Assembly (NCBI GenBank): GCA_026393895.1
Contig: JAPKZG010000091.1
Coordinates: 1-36,382, forward strand
Source: Candidatus Aminicenantota bacterium
GTDB taxonomy: Bacteria; Acidobacteriota; Aminicenantia; Aminicenantales; UBA4085
Direction of reading: 5' to 3'
DNA: 36,382 nt
Shown piece after piece: positions 8,311 to 15,966 of the stretch. The stretch's first letter is position 1; every line of letters begins with the position of its first letter. The notes below the pieces were generated by a model that saw nothing but the letters and a program-made list of their open reading frames with translations, had not been told where the DNA came from and made no database searches. The position numbers were made by a program, and so were the translations under genes.

Positions 8311-9657
8311 TCAATTTGCCTTGAGCCAGCGATAGGCCTCGGCAAATACTTTAACCGATTGATCCAGTTCTTTAGCGTTATGACCGACCGTGCAGGTCAC
8401 GCGAACCGTGGCTTTGCCCTTGGGGACGGCCGGATAAACGAACGGCTGCACCCAAACGCCGTGATTGAACATCATTTGAGCGAATTCGCATACTTTCACG
8501 TCGTCGCCGATCAGAATAGGAATGATGTGCCCTTCTGGGTTCAATATTTCGTAGCCGATCGACAATAATTTATCGCGGACATACTTCACGTTCTGCCAGA
8601 GCTTTTTCTGAAGTTGCACCCCGGTGTGCCTCAATATTTCGAGGGCTTTCAGGATGCTGGCGGCATTGACCGGCGGAATGTTATACGTGAACATGTACGG
8701 CCAGATCTCCGTGTGGGCGGTTTGAAGCAGGTACTGTTTCCCCACGACGAAGGCGCCGATGTTGCCGAAGGCCATTTGGAACGGACACATGATCAGGTCC
8801 ATTTCATCCAACACGTTGAAATGGTCGGCGGCCCCGCGCATTCTGGAACCGTAGACCCCAACCCCGTGGGCGTCGTCGATGAAAATTCGGGCCTTGTATT
8901 TTCTCGCCAGGACGGCGATTTCGTCCAGTTTTGCCAGGATGCCGTTGGAGCTGAAAACGCCCAAGGTGACGATCCATTTTTCGGGATCGTCTTTGTGTCT
9001 TTGCAGAAGCCTTTCCAAGTTCTCTGTATCGTTGTTGGCGTAACGGTAAAATTTTTTTTGAGAAAGCATGCAGGCGTGGTGGAGACTCAAATGGCATTTC
9101 TGGTCGAGGAAAATGGTGGCGTTCTTAGGCAGCAGGGAGATGATCATGGCCAGGTTGGCCAAGTAGCCGGAATTGAAGATCAGGACGCTTTCCTTGCCCA
9201 TGAATCCGGCCAGTTCCTCTTCCAATTCCATGTGGACAGCGAGATTGCCCAAGGAAAATTTCGAGGAAAAACCGCCGGCCCCGTACTTGTTGATTGCTGC
9301 GCACGCCGCTTTTTTGATCTCATGATTCTGGGCGAAATTGAAATAATCGACCGAAGCCAGGTTGATGATGTTTCTCCCCTGATAGATGACTTCGGCGCCG
9401 TCAGGTTGGTCGTAGGCTTTTTCATACGGATACAATCCTTTTTCTTTTAAAAACCGGACGAAATTAAAATGTTTAGATACGAGAATAACACGACGGTCGT
9501 GTTTGCGGCGATCGCCCATCCGGCTCTCGGTAGAAATAATACTGTGGCCCGTGATTCGGCGGTCGGCTTCGCGCCGGACTTTGTTCGTTCGGTTCTCCCG
9601 TGGGGCAGGACTCAATCCGGGGCGGTTGCTCTCATCGGACGGTTTCTTGTCGGCCAT
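8311..9657 (-). CDS. Alpha-oxoamine-synthase-like PLP-fold protein lacking the PLP lysine
   Basis: 448 aa, related to KBL/BioF/ALAS/serine palmitoyltransferase. Recognisable blocks are GAGGFSSKFSLGNLAVHMEL, VLIFNSGYLANLA, FLDQKCHLSLHHA and FIDDAHGVGVYG (261-270). Where the family has T-F-S-K-A with the Schiff-base lysine, this protein reads C-P-F-Q-M-A-F-G (291-298), so Met295 replaces Lys; the codon at 8773-8775 confirms it. Either it does not use PLP covalently or it is a non-catalytic partner, as in the LCB1 subunit of serine palmitoyltransferase. The first 60 residues are polar, with a GDRRKHDRR stretch loosely like the RxxxR part of PilZ. Ribosome site AGGAGG precedes ATG 9657. It is followed by the HD-GYP gene. 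Confidence 0.8.
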   Translation of the reverse strand: MADKKPSDESNRPGLSPAPRENRTNKVRREADRRITGHSIISTESRMGDRRKHDRRVILVSKHFNFVRFLKEKGLYPYEKAYDQPDGAEVIYQGRNIINLASVDYFNFAQNHEIKKAACAAINKYGAGGFSSKFSLGNLAVHMELEEELAGFMGKESVLIFNSGYLANLAMIISLLPKNATIFLDQKCHLSLHHACMLSQKKFYRYANNDTENLERLLQRHKDDPEKWIVTLGVFSSNGILAKLDEIAVLARKYKARIFIDDAHGVGVYGSRMRGAADHFNVLDEMDLIMCPFQMAFGNIGAFVVGKQYLLQTAHTEIWPYMFTYNIPPVNAASILKALEILRHTGVQLQKKLWQNVKYVRDKLLSIGYEILNPEGHIIPILIGDDVKVCEFAQMMFNHGVWVQPFVYPAVPKGKATVRVTCTVGHNAKELDQSVKVFAEAYRWLKAN

Positions 9658-9669
9658 GGTTCCTCCTAA

Positions 9670-10047
9670 TAGAATTTCCTGGGCCCGTTCAGGAGCCCGG
9701 CTTTTACGGCGGACGCCTGGAGCGGCTGGAAAAGCAGGATTTTTATCATATCGGCGGAAGGCATTGTCGAATTGAGCCAGGCGAACGGAGAGAAGGGCGA
9801 TTTTTCATTGCGCTTTCCCCTTCCTTGTTGACAGCATTGATTGCCGTATCAATAAGGACACCGTCTTAGGTTAACCATCCCAATTGTAAAAAAAAATCCT
9901 TGTAATGTAAAGCAAAATATGAACTCGGAAAACTTTATGGTGACTCAAAAATTGCTAGGGTCAACTTATCTCCATGACGAGAGAAATTTCCGTTCTTGCC
10001 GATTTTGAAAAAATAATTCGAGTAATCGCCCGGAGGGGAGGTTTCCT
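9670..10047. other. Intergenic region between divergent units, no gene seen
   Basis: About 380 bp, increasingly AT-rich toward the right. On the minus strand a TATGAT-like -10 near 9750 could serve the PLP-fold gene, but the -35 is poor. A 29-codon frame from 9974 has no ribosome site. A TTGACA at 9828 on the plus strand lacks a matching -10. I see no RNA gene. Confidence 0.4.
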
Positions 10048-10077
10048 TTTGACATCAAAATGAACTGGTGCTATACG
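10048..10077 (+). promoter_or_regulatory. Strong sigma-70 promoter ahead of the 44-aa protein and pil region
   Basis: TTGACA (10048-10053), 17 nt, then TATACG with an upstream TGC giving an extended -10 (TGCTATAC). It points toward the small gene at 10134. As no terminator is visible before pilB, the same transcript may run through the hairpin region into the pil operon. Confidence 0.65.
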
Positions 10078-10133
10078 TCTTTTTTCACAGGGATTATGAG
10101 AGCCGCCGAAACGTCGCTCGACCGGAGGACGAC

Positions 10134-10268
10134 ATGAGTCAAGGGCTTTCTCTCCCGGGCTGGATTTCCATCGTACTCGGTTGGGGGGCCATCCTCGAGC
10201 TGAGTCTTTATTGCATCTACCGTGTTCTTTTCGGTCCGACGAAAGCGGTCATGGACGTCGCGGCTTAG
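10134..10268 (+). CDS. 44-aa single-helix membrane protein upstream of the pil operon
   Basis: The ATG at 10134 has a good ribosome site (GGAGG, 6 nt spacing) and lies about 60 bp after a strong promoter. The product begins MSQGLSLPGWISIVLGWGAI, has one membrane helix (about residues 8-33) and ends with a short polar tail. Its size and Trp-bearing helix resemble small accessory subunits of transporters, but no transporter is next to it. I do not recognise the family. The frame is open further upstream, but only this start has a ribosome site. Confidence 0.55.
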   Translation: MSQGLSLPGWISIVLGWGAILELSLYCIYRVLFGPTKAVMDVAA

Positions 10269-10285
10269 GGGAGGGGGAGGAGGAA

Positions 10286-10347
10286 TAATTATCATCCCGA
10301 TGATCCCGCCCGATGATTGACCCCGGGCGCAGACAGGATGATAATTA
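10286..10347. repeat. Perfect 12-bp inverted repeat, first of the hairpin chain
   Basis: TAATTATCATCC (10286-10297) and GGATGATAATTA (10336-10347) are exact reverse complements, 38 nt apart. The interior holds CCCGATGAT twice. It could be a two-site operator or the base of a long RNA stem. Confidence 0.7.
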
Positions 10348-10422
10348 CCGTAGAAGAGGAAGTCTTTATTATTGGAGATATGACTTTGCGCTCTCTAAGA
10401 TATGCGGGTATTAACACACCAC

Positions 10423-10574
10423 TCAAGGCCGGCGACCTTGATGGAAAAATTGCGCCGCAGTCAAAGACAGTCGGCATCACACTAACGTCGCGGACGTTAG
10501 TGTTGCGCCGCCGTTCCACACGCGGCATCAATATTCGTGCTAAGAGATGCGAATATTGACATTTTTTGTCAATA
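10423..10574. repeat. Chain of hairpins and a repeated unit upstream of pilB
   Basis: In order: TCAAGG/CCTTGA (10423-10441, 7-nt loop). A unit TTGCGCCGC...CGGCATCA (10450-10479), itself able to pair GCCG with CGGC. An 11-bp perfect stem ACACTAACGTC/GACGTTAGTGT with loop GCG (10479-10503). The same unit again (10503-10530), pairing GCCGC with GCGGC. A 10-bp stem TCAATATTCG/CGAATATTGA (10528-10559, 12-nt loop). An 8-bp stem TATTGACA/TGTCAATA with a T5 loop (10554-10574). The last two stems share bases, so only one can form at a time. No coding logic fits; this looks like a structured leader or an operator array. Confidence 0.7.
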
Positions 10575-10584
10575 CGGATAAAAA
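10556..10584 (+). promoter_or_regulatory. Candidate pilB promoter embedded in a palindrome
   Basis: TTGACA (10556-10561), 17 nt, then TAAAAA (10579-10584). Transcription would start about 10 nt ahead of the pilB ribosome site (AAAGG, 10593-10597). The -35 is one arm of an 8-bp palindrome, a layout typical of repressor operators. The -10 is weak. Confidence 0.45.
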
Positions 10585-10602
10585 TGTAATTCAAAGGTCA
10601 AG

Positions 10603-12336
10603 ATGGGCTCAACACTCGGCGAAGTACTCCTGAAAGAAAAGGTCCTGACGGCCGACCAGTTCAAGGCCGCCCAGGATTTTCAAAAAAAACACGATGTCCC
10701 CTTGGGCACGGCCATCGTCTCCCTCAATTTCATCACCGGGGAAGAAATGGCCCAGGGGTTGAGCCGGCAACTCGGATATCCGTACATCGACCTGGATCAG
10801 TTTGAGGTCTACCCCGACGTCATCAGCCTGATCACCGCCGATTCGGCCAAGAAATCCCTAGTCATGCCGATCCACCGCATCCGGTCTTTTCTGACCCTGG
10901 CGATGGTCGATCCGACCGACCTGGACATCATCGAGGACATCCGTTTCCGGACGGGGTTGAGCATTCAACCCGTCATCGCCTCCGAAAGCGGAATCCTCAA
11001 CGCGATCAACAAATACTATGGCGCCGGCCACGCCCTCAGGGTCAAGAAAAACATCGAGGAAATCGAACTGGCCGAAGATTCGAAAATCAGCGCCATCGAC
11101 CAGATCGAGGAGATCAAAGACGAACCCGAGGAAGGCGATCTTGAGGAAATACCGGACGAGGCGCCGATCATCACCCTGGTCAACAACGTCTTCGTCGAGG
11201 CCATCAAGAAGGGCGCGAGCGACGTTCATTTCGAGCCCTATGAAAAGTCCTTCCGCATCCGGTACCGGATCGACGGCATCCTCTACGAAACCATGAACCT
11301 CCCGATGAAGTTCAAGAACCCGCTGACGTCGCGGATCAAGATCATGTCCAACATGGACATCGCCGAAAAACGCCTGCCCCAGGACGGCCGGATCAAGATG
11401 CGGGCCAGGCTGGACAAGACGGGGAAAAAAGAAGTCGACATGCGCATTTCGTGCCTCCCGACGATCTTCGGGGAGAAGATCGTCGCCCGTATCCTCGACC
11501 GCGACAACCTCAACATCGACCTGAACAAGCTCGGCTTCGAACCCGAGTCGTTGGCGACGTTCCAGCGGGCGATCGCCCGGCCGTGGGGCATCATCCTGGT
11601 CTCGGGACCCACCGGGAGCGGAAAGACGAACACCCTCTATTCGGCCATCTCGACGCTCAACGGGATGGAAAAAAACATCATGACGGCCGAGGACCCGGTC
11701 GAGTTCTACATGCCCGGCATCAACCAGGTTAACATCCGGGATGAAATCAATTTGAATTTCGCCGCGGCCCTCCGTGCCTTTCTCCGCCAGGACCCGGACA
11801 TCATGTTGATCGGAGAAATGCGGGACCAGGAAACCGTCGACGTCGCCATCAAGGCCGCCCTGACGGGCCATCTGGTGTTCTCCACCATCCACACGAACGA
11901 TTCGGCGGCCACGGTCCACCGGCTCATGAACATGAACATCGAGCCGTTCCTCATCGCCGACTCCCTGGCCCTCGTCGTGGCCCAGCGGCTGGTGCGCCGG
12001 GTCTGCAAAAAATGCGGCGCGCCGACGAAGCTTCCCGTCAAATCGCTGACCGAAATGGGTTTCACCCCCGAGGAGGCCGAGAGGGTCACCATTATGCAGG
12101 GCCACGGCTGCGACATCTGTCGCAATACCGGCTACAAGGGCCGGACGGCGTTGTTCGAGGTCATGGAGCTCAACCCGGCCATCCGGGAGATGATCCTTCT
12201 CCGGGCCCAGTCCAAGGATATCAAGAAAAAAGCCGTGGAGGGCGGTATGATCACGATGCGGCGAAGCGGCCTGATCAAGATCATGGCCGGCATCACGACC
12301 CCGGAAGAGGTCCTTCGCGAGACCGTCCGAGACTAG
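10603..12336 (+). CDS. pilB: Type IV pilus assembly (extension) ATPase PilB
   Basis: 577 aa. An N-terminal MshEN-like domain (residues about 1-145, with LGTAIVSLNFITGEEMAQGL and LGYPYIDL) is followed by an acidic linker and the secretion ATPase core. Seen in the core are Walker A GPTGSGKT (335-342), the Asp box, Walker B in DPDIMLIGEMRDQET, the His box STIHTNDSAATVHR, and the zinc-binding tetrad CKKCG...CDICRNTGYKGR. MshEN domains bind c-di-GMP in several PilB/MshE proteins, which would tie extension to the HD-GYP protein upstream; binding here is inference. PilB polymerises pilin at the cytoplasmic face of PilC. First gene of pilB-pilT-pilC-pilS-pilR, with pilT 10 nt downstream. Confidence 0.95.
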   Translation: MGSTLGEVLLKEKVLTADQFKAAQDFQKKHDVPLGTAIVSLNFITGEEMAQGLSRQLGYPYIDLDQFEVYPDVISLITADSAKKSLVMPIHRIRSFLTLAMVDPTDLDIIEDIRFRTGLSIQPVIASESGILNAINKYYGAGHALRVKKNIEEIELAEDSKISAIDQIEEIKDEPEEGDLEEIPDEAPIITLVNNVFVEAIKKGASDVHFEPYEKSFRIRYRIDGILYETMNLPMKFKNPLTSRIKIMSNMDIAEKRLPQDGRIKMRARLDKTGKKEVDMRISCLPTIFGEKIVARILDRDNLNIDLNKLGFEPESLATFQRAIARPWGIILVSGPTGSGKTNTLYSAISTLNGMEKNIMTAEDPVEFYMPGINQVNIRDEINLNFAAALRAFLRQDPDIMLIGEMRDQETVDVAIKAALTGHLVFSTIHTNDSAATVHRLMNMNIEPFLIADSLALVVAQRLVRRVCKKCGAPTKLPVKSLTEMGFTPEEAERVTIMQGHGCDICRNTGYKGRTALFEVMELNPAIREMILLRAQSKDIKKKAVEGGMITMRRSGLIKIMAGITTPEEVLRETVRD

Positions 12337-12346
12337 GAGGGCCCTG

Positions 12347-13444
12347 ATGCCGCTTTCGATGCACGAACTCCTCAAACTGGCGGTCGACGCCGACGCCAGC
12401 GACCTGCACCTGACGACGTACATCCCCCCGCGGATTCGCATCTATGGGGAATTGAAATCCCTCGAGCATCCGCCCCTGACCCCGACCGAGACCAAACAAC
12501 TCGTTTACAGCATCCTGACCGATAAGCAGAAAAAACTGTTCGAGGAGAAGCTGGAGCTCGATTTTTCGTTCGGGGTGAAAGACTTGGGCCGTTTTCGGGT
12601 CAATGTCTTCATGCAAAAAGGCGGCGTGGCCGCGGCCATCCGGCGCTTCCTGCCGACGATGTGGAGTTTCCAACGGCTCGGCATCCCCTCGCGTATCGCC
12701 CAGCTGTGTTTTCTCCCCCGGGGCCTGATCCTCATCACGGGACCCACCGGGAGCGGCAAGTCGACGACCCTGGCCTGCATGATCGACTACATCAACACCG
12801 AACGACCCGTTCACATCATCACGATTGAGGACCCGATCGAATACTTTTTCACCCCGAAGAAAGCCCTCATCAACCAGCGCGAACTCCTCGCCGACACCCT
12901 GTCCTACAACAACGCCCTGCGCTCGGTGCTCCGGGAAGACCCCGACGTCGTTCTGGTCGGCGAAATGCGCGACCAGGAAACCGTCGAGGCCACCCTCCGG
13001 GTCGCCGAAACGGGGCATCTGACCTTTTCCACGCTTCACACGAATTCGGCCCCGGAAACGATTTCCCGGATCATCGATATTTTCCCGCCGCAGTACCAGG
13101 CCCAGGCGCGGGTCATGTTGTCGATGACCCTGGAAGGCGTCATGTGCCAGTCGCTCCTGCCCCGGGCGGACGGAAAAGGGCGGGTCCTGGCCATGGAAAT
13201 CCTGATTCCGAACGCGGCCGTCCGCAACCTCATCCGGGAAAACAAGATCCACCAGATCTATTCCCAAATGCAGCTCGGCCAGGAAAAGTTCGGCATGTTG
13301 ACGTTCAACCAGAACCTGTGCGACCTCCATTTCCGGAAACTCATCACGCTCGATACGGCCATGTCCGCGACCTCCAATCCGGAGGAGTTGACGGATCTCA
13401 TCCAGCGGCGGGCGGCCGGTGTCGGCGTAACGGTCAAGCGCTGA
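12347..13444 (+). CDS. pilT: Type IV pilus retraction ATPase PilT
   Basis: 365 aa, the usual PilT length. The N-terminus MHELLKLAVDADASDLHLT is typical. Walker A GPTGSGKS (132-139), Walker B in DPDVVLVGEMRDQET, the His box FSTLHTNSAPETISRI and a C-terminal AVRNLIRENKIHQI, the variant of the AIRNLIRE motif that PilT needs for retraction, are all present. It lacks the zinc tetrad of PilB, as expected. It depolymerises the pilus, powering twitching motility and uptake of bound DNA. Ribosome site AGGAGG lies before the ATG, and pilC follows after 16 nt. Confidence 0.95.
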   Translation: MPLSMHELLKLAVDADASDLHLTTYIPPRIRIYGELKSLEHPPLTPTETKQLVYSILTDKQKKLFEEKLELDFSFGVKDLGRFRVNVFMQKGGVAAAIRRFLPTMWSFQRLGIPSRIAQLCFLPRGLILITGPTGSGKSTTLACMIDYINTERPVHIITIEDPIEYFFTPKKALINQRELLADTLSYNNALRSVLREDPDVVLVGEMRDQETVEATLRVAETGHLTFSTLHTNSAPETISRIIDIFPPQYQAQARVMLSMTLEGVMCQSLLPRADGKGRVLAMEILIPNAAVRNLIRENKIHQIYSQMQLGQEKFGMLTFNQNLCDLHFRKLITLDTAMSATSNPEELTDLIQRRAAGVGVTVKR

Positions 13445-13460
13445 TTGCGGAGGAGTTCCC

Positions 13461-14666
13461 ATGCCTGTTTTCGTCTGGAATGGCACCAACAAGTTCGGCG
13501 ACAGCGTGAACGGCCAACGGGTGGCCGCCAACGCCGAGGAACTGACCCGGCTGCTTCAGCGGGAACAAATCAAGGTCGAAAGCGTCTCGCCGGTCAGGAG
13601 GAAATTAGGCCTCCCGTTTCTCAAGAGGGAGAAGGTCAAGCAGAAGGAGCTGGCCGTCTTCGCCCGCCAGATGGCCGTTTTGATCGACGCGGAACTCCCC
13701 TTGATCCAGGGCTTGAACATCATGGCCGAACAAACCCGGAACGCCTATTTCAAGCGGGTCATCTCCCAGGTCCGGGCCGACGTCGAAGCGGGGTCGAGCA
13801 TGGACCAAGCTCTCCGCAAGTTTCCGAAAGTGTTTGACGACTTGTTCTGCAACCTGATTGCCTCGGGAGAGCAAAGCGGTACTTTGGACACCATGCTCCA
13901 ACGGCTGGCCGATTACATCGAACGGTCGGTCAAGTTGAAAGGCCAGGTCAAGCAGGCGATGACCTACCCGGTCGCGATCCTGGCGTTTTCCGTCATCGTC
14001 GCGATTTTCATGTTATGGAAGGTCATCCCCACCTTCGCCCAGATCTTCGTCGACTTGGGAGCGAAGCTGCCGGGGCTTACCGCCTTTGTCATGAGCATGA
14101 GTAATTTCGTCCAGAAATACATCGTGTTCCTCGTCCTCGGCATTATCGGTGCGATTTTCCTCTTCCGGTATTACCGGAAAACGCAGGGGGGAAGGTGGAC
14201 GACCGACGCGCTCATCCTTCGCCTCCCGTTGTTCGGCCCGCTGATGTCGAAGGTCGCGATCTCCCGCATAACCCGGACCTTGAGCACGCTCCTGGGCGGC
14301 GGCGTTTCGATGCTCGAAAGCATCAAGATCACGTCGTCCACGGCAGGCAATGTGATCCTGGAGAAAAGCATGATGGATGTCCGTAAGCAGGTGACGGAAG
14401 GCCGGAGCCTGACCGACTCCATCAAGAGCACCGGCCGGTTTCCCTTCATGATGGTCCAGATGGTCAGTGTCGGCGAGGCCACCGGAACCCTCGACAAGAT
14501 GCTCAGCAAGCTGGCCGACTTCTATGATGGCGAAGTCGAAACCACGGTGGGCATGCTCATGTCCGTCCTGGAGCCGATCATGATGGTTTTCGTCGGCGGG
14601 ATGGTCGGCGGCCTCATCATTTCCATGTACCTGCCGATCTTCAGTCTGATGGGCCAGATTCAATGA
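13461..14666 (+). CDS. pilC: Type IV pilus inner-membrane platform protein PilC
   Basis: 401 aa, normal for PilC/GspF. There are two T2SSF domains (residues about 65-190 and 270-390), each with the family pattern (FARQMAVLIDAELPLIQGL; ITRTLSTLLGGGVSMLESI). Membrane helices lie near 165-190, 215-240 and 370-395. It forms the platform turned by PilB and PilT. Ribosome site GGAGGAG precedes ATG 13461. pilS starts 4 nt after its stop. Confidence 0.94.
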   Translation: MPVFVWNGTNKFGDSVNGQRVAANAEELTRLLQREQIKVESVSPVRRKLGLPFLKREKVKQKELAVFARQMAVLIDAELPLIQGLNIMAEQTRNAYFKRVISQVRADVEAGSSMDQALRKFPKVFDDLFCNLIASGEQSGTLDTMLQRLADYIERSVKLKGQVKQAMTYPVAILAFSVIVAIFMLWKVIPTFAQIFVDLGAKLPGLTAFVMSMSNFVQKYIVFLVLGIIGAIFLFRYYRKTQGGRWTTDALILRLPLFGPLMSKVAISRITRTLSTLLGGGVSMLESIKITSSTAGNVILEKSMMDVRKQVTEGRSLTDSIKSTGRFPFMMVQMVSVGEATGTLDKMLSKLADFYDGEVETTVGMLMSVLEPIMMVFVGGMVGGLIISMYLPIFSLMGQIQ

Positions 14667-14670
14667 TCTG

Positions 14671-15966
14671 ATGAAAACTCTCAAACGAAACGTCCGTTGG
14701 CTTCTTCTCGGGCGCTTCGTTGTCGTCAGTTCGCTGTTCATCGCGGCCGTCGTCATCCAATTGGCCACGGCCTCGTTTCTTCCGCTGGCCCCGTTCTACC
14801 TGTTGATCCTGAGCGAATACGTTACGGGCGTCGTTTTCCTCCTGCTGCTCCTGTTCGATTCCCACTTCCGGGGGCAGGCCTACGCCCAGATTCTGATCGA
14901 TTTCGGCGTGATCACGGGGCTGGTCTATATTTCCGGGGGGATCGGCGGCCAACTTTATTTTTTGTATGTCTTTGCAATCATCGCCGCCGGCCTGGTCCTG
15001 GGAGGCCGGGCGGCGATGATGACGGCGGCGTTTTCGGCGATCGTCTTCGGCGCCCTGGCCGACAGTCTGGCCTACGGCTGGATCCCCTATTTTCGCCCCG
15101 ACCAGGCCCCGGAAACCGGGATCGGGCTGGCGCTCTATACGGTGTTCACGGCCTGGGGTCTGTACATCGTCATTGCCGTCCTGGTCTCCCGGCTGTCCTC
15201 GAGCCTTCGAAAAACGCGGGCTGCGCTGGACGCCGCCCAGATGGAGATCAACATCCGGGAACGGGACGCCGCGGCCGGCCGGGCGTCGGCCATCGTCGCC
15301 CACGAGATCCGCAATCCGCTGGCCGCCATTTCCGGCGCGGTCCAGGTCCTGCAAGGCGAACTCTCGCTTAACGCGGAACAGACCCGTCTCATGGACATCG
15401 TGGTCAAGGAGTCGCGCCGCGTCTCCCAATCCATCGAACAGTTTTTGAGCCTGGCCAGCCCGGGCAAGCAAACCTACGCGATGTTCAAGCTGACCGAATC
15501 GTTGGCCGAAACGCTGACGATGCTCCGAATGAGCGGGGAGCTTTCCGACCGGGTCAGGGTCGGGGGGAATTATGGCTCCGCGGAGTATGCTTTTTTCGGA
15601 AGCGCCGGGCAATTCAAGCAGGTGTTCTGGAACCTCATCGGGAACGCATTGAAGGCGATGCCCGACGGCGGAAGTCTTTCGATCGACTTTCACCGGCCGA
15701 AAAAAAACGAGCTTTCCATCCGGATCGTCGACACGGGACGGGGCATGACGGCCGCGGAACAGGCTCGCATGTTCGAGCCGTTTTACACCCGGTTCGACGG
15801 AGGCCGTGGCCTCGGCATGGCCGTCGTCCGGCAGATCCTTGAGAGCTACGCCGGGAAAATCCAAGTTCAATCCGAACCCCACGTCGGGACGGACATCACG
15901 ATCACCTTGCCTTACCGGGAATTCAACATGGTGGAGAAACCCGGAGCCGCGGCGGGACGCCCGTGA
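14671..15966 (+). CDS. pilS: Sensor histidine kinase PilS
   Basis: 431 aa. Six hydrophobic segments in residues 10-175 match the PilS/FlrB-type sensor. A short coiled linker follows, then the H-box AHEIRNPLAAISG (phosphorylated His211), N-box FWNLIGNALKAMPDGG, G1 VDTGRGM and G2 GGRGLGMAVV. In Pseudomonas, PilS senses pilin in the membrane and phosphorylates PilR. The gene overlaps pilR by 4 nt. In contrast to the Pseudomonas protein I do not see a clear separate PAS domain between membrane part and kinase core. Confidence 0.9.
   Translation: MKTLKRNVRWLLLGRFVVVSSLFIAAVVIQLATASFLPLAPFYLLILSEYVTGVVFLLLLLFDSHFRGQAYAQILIDFGVITGLVYISGGIGGQLYFLYVFAIIAAGLVLGGRAAMMTAAFSAIVFGALADSLAYGWIPYFRPDQAPETGIGLALYTVFTAWGLYIVIAVLVSRLSSSLRKTRAALDAAQMEINIRERDAAAGRASAIVAHEIRNPLAAISGAVQVLQGELSLNAEQTRLMDIVVKESRRVSQSIEQFLSLASPGKQTYAMFKLTESLAETLTMLRMSGELSDRVRVGGNYGSAEYAFFGSAGQFKQVFWNLIGNALKAMPDGGSLSIDFHRPKKNELSIRIVDTGRGMTAAEQARMFEPFYTRFDGGRGLGMAVVRQILESYAGKIQVQSEPHVGTDITITLPYREFNMVEKPGAAAGRP

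Noticed and set aside
9828-9856. TTGACA on the plus strand in the gap before the pil region
   Set aside because: No acceptable -10 at 16-18 nt and no gene directly downstream.
9974-10063. 29-codon frame before the strong promoter
   Set aside because: No ribosome site, and the promoter overlaps its end.
10338-10559. Plus-strand frame of 73 codons across the hairpin chain
   Set aside because: Weak ribosome site and the sequence is dominated by inverted repeats and a repeated unit, so structure explains it better than coding.
10280-10575. CRISPR array or integron attC sites in the hairpin chain
   Set aside because: Only two copies of a short unit, spacers are themselves palindromes, and no RYYYAAC/GTTRRRY boxes or cas genes are seen.
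10858-12441. 527-codon minus-strand frame over pilB
   Set aside because: Opposite strand of an unmistakable PilB; high-GC codon bias creates long antisense frames.
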